Source of the DNA: Nodularia sphaerocarpa UHCC 0038
GTDB taxonomy: Bacteria > Cyanobacteriota > Cyanobacteriia > Cyanobacteriales > Nostocaceae
DNA: 64,000 nt
NCBI RefSeq assembly: GCF_022376295.1
Contig: NZ_CP060140.1
Span: forward strand, 496,001 to 560,000
Reading direction: 5' to 3'
The translations under genes and the position numbers were made by a program. Shown here piece by piece: positions 60,420-64,000 of this stretch; the stretch's first letter is position 1, and each line of letters opens with the position of its first letter. The notes below the pieces were generated by a model. The model was given only the letters and a program-made list of their open reading frames with translations, had not been told where the DNA came from and searched no databases.

Positions 60420-60568
60420 TAAAAAAAGGCGTTGCTGAACTAAAGTATGAAATTCCCAAATCACCTTGATTTTCTTCCTACCTTTGCGCCTTTGCGCCTA
60501 CCCTTCGGGAACGGCTTCGCCGAATGCGTGAACCTAATTCATATTTGAAATCAGCAACGCCTAAAAAA
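60420..60568. repeat. Foldback element with AGGCGTTGCTGA/TCAGCAACGCCT ends
   Basis: A-rich flank then GGCGTTGCTGAACTAAAGT at the left, TCAGCAACGCCTAAAAAAAT at the right. The interior includes CCTTTGCGCCTTTGCGCCTA and a CTTCGGGAACGGCTTCGCCG palindrome. MITE-like; its outer hairpin followed by a run of A or T could also end the purF transcript. Confidence 0.65.
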
Positions 60569-60705
60569 ATCTTAATTCAAGGGCGGGCATCTTTGCCCTC
60601 CCCCACAAGATTGATAATATTAATGTGTGTACTTCATTTACTTGCAAAGTGCTGTAATTTAAATAGAACTGCTATAGTGATTTAATACCATTTCTTCAAG
60701 TACTT

Positions 60706-61713
60706 ATGGTATTGAATAAATTGTTTAAAGATATCATTATTAAACTACTGACTGGGGTTTCAGAACCTGACTATGCTAGGCTGGCTAGTCAACTAAGTTT
60801 AGCAGATGCGATCGCCAAAATTGATTGGCTTTTTGGTTGCGAGTCTGTCTTAAAAGAATTTAATTCAGATGTTACCGTTTCTTACTACACCCAAAGTGAG
60901 TGGGGTTATCAAATCTATCACTCTGGAGAAGATGCTATCCACATGGCATTGAACCCTGATGGTGTATTTCATCCAGATGGTTATTATGCTCAACCGCGAG
61001 TAGTTGCCGAACAAATTCTTCAACTTGATGCGAAAAATGTTTTAGAATTAGGATGCGGCAAAGGATTTAATAGCTGTTTTTTAGCAGAAAAATATCCAGA
61101 AGTAAAATTCACTGGAATTGATATAACTTCATCCCATATTAAAATAGCACGTCGCCAAGCAGAGCAATTTTCTAACTTATCTTTTCAAGAAGGTAACTTT
61201 AATCAATTAAACTTTTTAGATCAATCCTGTGATATTGTTTTTGCCTTTGAGTGTTTATGTCATGCATCTCCAGATAAAATACCACTGGGAGAAATTTTTC
61301 GGGTGCTGCGCCCTGGTGGAAAATTAATTGTATTTGATGGCTATCGTAAAATTCAGCTTGAACAACTTCCTCAGTTACTGCAAACCGCTACTCAACTTGT
61401 GGAAGTCTCAATGGCAGTTCGTGATGGATTTTCACAAATTGATCATTGGAATGCCATTGCACAATCCATTGGCTTTCGAGTTCAAGTGATTGAAGATGTT
61501 TCCTCTTCAATTCAGCCTACTTTATTAAAATTACAAAAATTGTCCCTGAAACTTTTTTCCTTGTCTTGGAAAGCCAAAATACTGGCTTATCTGTTGCCTA
61601 AATATTTAGTGAGAAATTCCATTGCTGGTCTTTTAATGCCGTTCACTGTTAGCCCTAAAGGAGAAGCTTTCGGATATTATAAATTAATCTTAGAGCGCCC
61701 TTTAGAAGCATAA
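60706..61713 (+). CDS. Class I SAM-dependent methyltransferase
   Basis: 335 residues. Motif I is VLELGCGKGFNSCFLAEKYP, followed by FTGIDITSSHIKIARRQAEQF, NFNQLNFLDQSCDIVFAFECLCHA and IFRVLRPGGKLIVFDGYRK. The N-terminal 90 residues and a C-terminal hydrophobic/basic part (LFSLSWKAKILAYLLPKYLVRNSIAGLLMPF) are less typical. They suggest membrane association and a lipid-like substrate (inference). No operon partner. Confidence 0.83.
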   Translation: MVLNKLFKDIIIKLLTGVSEPDYARLASQLSLADAIAKIDWLFGCESVLKEFNSDVTVSYYTQSEWGYQIYHSGEDAIHMALNPDGVFHPDGYYAQPRVVAEQILQLDAKNVLELGCGKGFNSCFLAEKYPEVKFTGIDITSSHIKIARRQAEQFSNLSFQEGNFNQLNFLDQSCDIVFAFECLCHASPDKIPLGEIFRVLRPGGKLIVFDGYRKIQLEQLPQLLQTATQLVEVSMAVRDGFSQIDHWNAIAQSIGFRVQVIEDVSSSIQPTLLKLQKLSLKLFSLSWKAKILAYLLPKYLVRNSIAGLLMPFTVSPKGEAFGYYKLILERPLEA

Positions 61714-61732
61714 AAACACTTTTATGCCATTT

Positions 61733-62014
61733 TTAACTATGCTGCATAAACTCAACTTTTGGTAATAAAGGATCTGTGACAACTCCTACGCCGCTAAAAC
61801 CCCAACGTTTGAGCAAGTTTCCCAACTGTGTACCTGGAATTGATTCTACAGCGAAGCGGTTGGCTAATTCACCTGCATGGGTGTTGAGATAACTTAAAGC
61901 ATCAAAGTTTTCCCGAAACAGTAATAAATAACCGGAAGTTTCAGGATTGGGATGGGCTAGGAGATAACGACCGTCAGCTTGCGATCGCACTATATAATAA
62001 ATTTCAGTAAACAT
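61733..62014 (-). CDS. Small uncharacterised protein coupled to the ABC permease gene
   Basis: 93 residues: FTEIYYIVRSQADGRYLLAHPNPE..YLLLFRENFDALSYLNTHAGELANRFAVESIPGTQLGNLLKRWGFSGVGVVTDPLLP. The pattern is a small alpha/beta domain that I recognise only as a cyanobacterial conserved hypothetical. ATG 62014 lies 6 bp after the permease stop, so translation is probably coupled. Confidence 0.7.
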   Translation of the reverse strand: MFTEIYYIVRSQADGRYLLAHPNPETSGYLLLFRENFDALSYLNTHAGELANRFAVESIPGTQLGNLLKRWGFSGVGVVTDPLLPKVEFMQHS

Positions 62015-62020
62015 ACTCAA

Positions 62021-63061
62021 TTAAGAATCCAAACGAATCCGGGGATCAGCTACCTTCAACAGCAAATCTGCGATTAAATTGCCGATATTCAGCAATACAG
62101 CACTCATTACCAGGCTAGCCATGACTAAATACTGGTCTTTCGCCATTACCGCCTGCAAAGTCAATCTCCCTAAACCAGGCCAGTTAAAGAATTGTTCAGC
62201 AATGAATGCACCACCTAATAAACCCGCTAATTCAAAGCCTAACAAAGTAATTAAGGGATTTATGGCATTGCGGAGGGCGTGAACGTAAATCACCCGATTT
62301 TCTGGTAGTCCCTTAGCACGAGCCGTTTGGATATAATCTTGACGCAGAACATCCAACAATTCACCGCGAGTGATTCTTTGCAAACCAGCAAAGCTAGTGA
62401 TACTTAAGGCAATTGTTGGTAAAATCATGTGCCAACCGACATCAATAATTTTACCAAACCAAGAAAATTCCGCATGATTGATGCTTGTCATCCCACCCAC
62501 GGGGAATAAAGGTGAGGTGATTTGAGCAAATATGAGTAAAAACAAGGCTGTGATGAAACTGGGAAATCCTTGTCCGGTGTAACTAATTACTTGTAAAATC
62601 CGGTCAGTGGCTTGATTTTGTTTGACAGCAGCGAGAATCCCAAAGGGAATGGCGATCGCCCAGGTGCAAAATAAAGAGGCGATCGCTAAAAGTAAAGTTG
62701 CTGGTATCCGTTCCCACAACAAAGAAGCAACTGAACGTTGGTAAACAAAACTCGTCCCAAAATCTCCCTTTGTGAAAATGCGCCATAACCAGAGAAAAAA
62801 CTGTTCTGGCCAAGATTTAGTCAGACCAAACTGTTCCCTTAATTCCTCAATTCGTTCTGGGGAAATTGTCGGATTTTGCCGCAGGGTATCTACATAATCC
62901 CCTGGGGATAGTTTCATGATAAAAAACGACAGCGCCGTGGCCAATAACAAAGTGAACAGTGCTTGAAATATCCGTTTCACCACATAAAAAAACGTTTCGT
63001 TCGTGACTAGCCCCATTAGCCAATCTCGACCTGTCTCCCAGGAAATTTTGGTAGAAGTCAT
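62021..63061 (-). CDS. ABC transporter permease, DppB/OppB family
   Basis: 346 residues, six transmembrane segments. The first (VVKRIFQALFTLLLATALSFFIMKLSPGDY) is typical of DppB/OppB, followed by the large periplasmic loop (LREQFGLTKSWPEQFFLWLWRIFTKGDFGTSF). The EAA loop ARAKGLPENRVIYVHALRNAINPLITLLGFELAGLLGG contacts the ATPase. It imports peptides, nickel or similar solutes with binding protein, second permease and ATPases not seen here. Orphan permease genes of this type are common in cyanobacteria. Confidence 0.92.
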   Translation of the reverse strand: MTSTKISWETGRDWLMGLVTNETFFYVVKRIFQALFTLLLATALSFFIMKLSPGDYVDTLRQNPTISPERIEELREQFGLTKSWPEQFFLWLWRIFTKGDFGTSFVYQRSVASLLWERIPATLLLAIASLFCTWAIAIPFGILAAVKQNQATDRILQVISYTGQGFPSFITALFLLIFAQITSPLFPVGGMTSINHAEFSWFGKIIDVGWHMILPTIALSITSFAGLQRITRGELLDVLRQDYIQTARAKGLPENRVIYVHALRNAINPLITLLGFELAGLLGGAFIAEQFFNWPGLGRLTLQAVMAKDQYLVMASLVMSAVLLNIGNLIADLLLKVADPRIRLDS

Positions 63062-63065
63062 AGCA

Positions 63066-63145
63066 GTTTAGTCATTAGTCATTGGTCATTAGTCATTAGT
63101 CATTGGTCATTGGTCATTAGTCATTGGTCATTAGTCATTGGTCAT
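63066..63145. repeat. Tandem heptamer repeat, unit TCATTAG/TCATTGG
   Basis: About eleven 7-bp units (TCATTAG and TCATTGG) directly upstream of the permease start and downstream of apt. The reverse complement is the ATGACTA/ATGACCA type found at 8200-8266. Confidence 0.85.
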
Positions 63146-63176
63146 TTGCTCAGGATATAGGACAAAGTATCGAAAA

Positions 63177-63695
63177 TTAGTATTCCATTAAAGAAATAAT
63201 CGGCACATCTGGTAAATGTTTACGTCCTTGTAAATCCCGTAACTCGATAATAAAGCCAAATCCTACAAGTTCGCAGCCAAACTTCTCTACCAACTTTGCC
63301 GTTGCGTTGGCTGTACCACCTGTAGCAATCAAATCATCGACAATTAAAACACGGCTATTTGAATGCAAAGCGTCTTGATGCATTTCCAGACAGTCTGTAC
63401 CGTACTCTAATTCATATTCAATTGAGTGAACTGCTGCGGGTAACTTTCCCCGTTTGCGAACAGGAATAAAACCCGCTCCTAATTTGTAAGCTAAAGGAGG
63501 GCCAAAAATGAACCCACGGGACTCCATACCCACAACATAATCCGCCTGTAATCCAGACTCAATACATTTTTCTGTAAACAAGTCAATAGTGTAGCGTAAT
63601 CCCTCTGGATCACGCAGTAAAGTAGTTATATCCCGAAATAAAATTCCGGGTTTGGGAAAATCTGGGATGTCGCGAATTAGAGACTTTAAATCCAT
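63177..63695 (-). CDS. apt: Adenine phosphoribosyltransferase
   Basis: 172 residues. It salvages adenine to AMP with PRPP. Signatures: DLKSLIRDIPDFPKPGILFRDITTLL, VVGMESRGFIFGPPLAYKLGAGFIPVRKRGKLP and the PRPP loop RVLIVDDLIATGGTA. ATG 63695 gives the common length; an in-frame ATG at 63701 is also possible. It is followed by an ABC permease gene across a heptamer array. Confidence 0.96.
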   Translation of the reverse strand: MDLKSLIRDIPDFPKPGILFRDITTLLRDPEGLRYTIDLFTEKCIESGLQADYVVGMESRGFIFGPPLAYKLGAGFIPVRKRGKLPAAVHSIEYELEYGTDCLEMHQDALHSNSRVLIVDDLIATGGTANATAKLVEKFGCELVGFGFIIELRDLQGRKHLPDVPIISLMEY

Positions 63696-63701
63696 AAACA
63701 T

Positions 63702-63760
63702 GAGGGAGTAGGGAGTAGGAGTAAGGAGTAGGAGTAGGGAGTAGGAGTAGGGGCGCAGGA
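63702..63760. repeat. GGGAGTAGGAGTA repeats upstream of apt
   Basis: Irregular GGGAGTA / GGAGTA units start right at the apt start region, so the ribosome-binding site of apt lies next to or in the repeat. Confidence 0.7.
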
Positions 63761-63824
63761 GGGGAATAAACTTCTTAATCCCAGTCCCGGTGTTCCGGTG
63801 TTCCGGTGTCTCGGTGTCCTGGTC

Positions 63825-63945
63825 TCAATCTATTTTGGATTTTGGAGAAAGCGATCTTCGCAGCGTAAGCAGCGCAGCGAGTATTTTAGATTGGAGTTCA
63901 ATCCAAAATCCCAAATCCAAAATCTAAAATCTAAAATTCCCAGTT
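63825..63945. repeat. Foldback dispersed repeat, family B copy 2
   Basis: TCAATCTATTTTGGATTTTGG, the core CGCAGCGTAAGCAGCGCAGC, and a right end of repeated AATCCAAAAT/AATCTAAAAT. It differs from 29282-29404 at only a few core bases (for example GCGATCTTCGCAGC for GGGATCTTCGTAGC). The spacer to the window edge holds no gene that I can support. Confidence 0.75.
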
Positions 63946-64000
63946 TCCCAGTGTCCCCGATACCTGAAAAATCCTACACTATAATGTCATACCCTGGGGA

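Overview
The window is a chromosomal segment of a filamentous, heterocyst-type cyanobacterium (Nostoc/Anabaena lineage). Grounds: very frequent HIP1 octamers (GCGATCGC), an allophycocyanin-B gene (apcD), a Rieske protein, a PlmA-type GntR regulator, a nitrogenase C-terminus-like protein, a pseudo-orthocaspase, 7-bp tandem repeats and many small palindromic dispersed repeats. Most genes are housekeeping genes on both strands, separated by repeat-rich spacers.

Layout. 1-7.2 kb: partial nadA, a metallophosphoesterase, tRNA-Ser(UGA), an S1-domain protein, a dienelactone hydrolase, plmA and an Old Yellow Enzyme reductase. 7.2-12 kb: the proteostasis cluster tig-clpP-clpX plus an alpha/beta hydrolase. 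12.7-17 kb: lysine-pathway genes asd-dapA, then RNase J. 17.2-24.4 kb: a co-directional accessory block with a Rieske isoform, a DsbA-fold protein, three envelope proteins, a DUF3122 protein, then a MerR regulator and a DUF442 phosphatase / mini-thioredoxin / permease / rhodanese set behind a textbook MerR-type promoter with a 20-bp spacer. 24.4-33.6 kb: an anion permease, a nitrogenase-related protein, a catalytically dead caspase homologue, rpmF, a sulfite-oxidase-like protein, an aldehyde dehydrogenase and a response-regulator/kinase. 33.9-37 kb: accessory pair of a PD-(D/E)XK-ParA fusion and a ParB-like/Rho_N protein, followed by an Rpn-like nuclease-fold protein. 37.2-41 kb: ureDABC, with a GxxExxY gene on the opposite strand between ureB and ureC, enclosed by inverted repeats of about 48 bp. 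41-44.5 kb: a methyltransferase/radical-SAM pair and a possible Tse2-like toxin with a partner gene. 44.6-49.3 kb: groESL with CIRCE, a decayed 2Fe-2S protein gene, a NarL-type response regulator and a higBA module whose toxin carries a premature stop. 49.6-64 kb: asnS, an RsbW-like protein, rlmD, apcD, an SMI1/KNR4 protein, purL, purF, a methyltransferase, an oligopeptide-type ABC permease and apt.

The most notable signals are the GxxExxY unit with long terminal inverted repeats in the urease operon (its end supplies the ureB stop codon), the nuclease-ParA/ParB-like pair, the MerR-controlled metal/thiol cluster with related dyads upstream of neighbouring genes, and several families of small foldback repeats, one with ends that appear to covary between copies. 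All family assignments come from reading the sequence and motifs; no database search was run.
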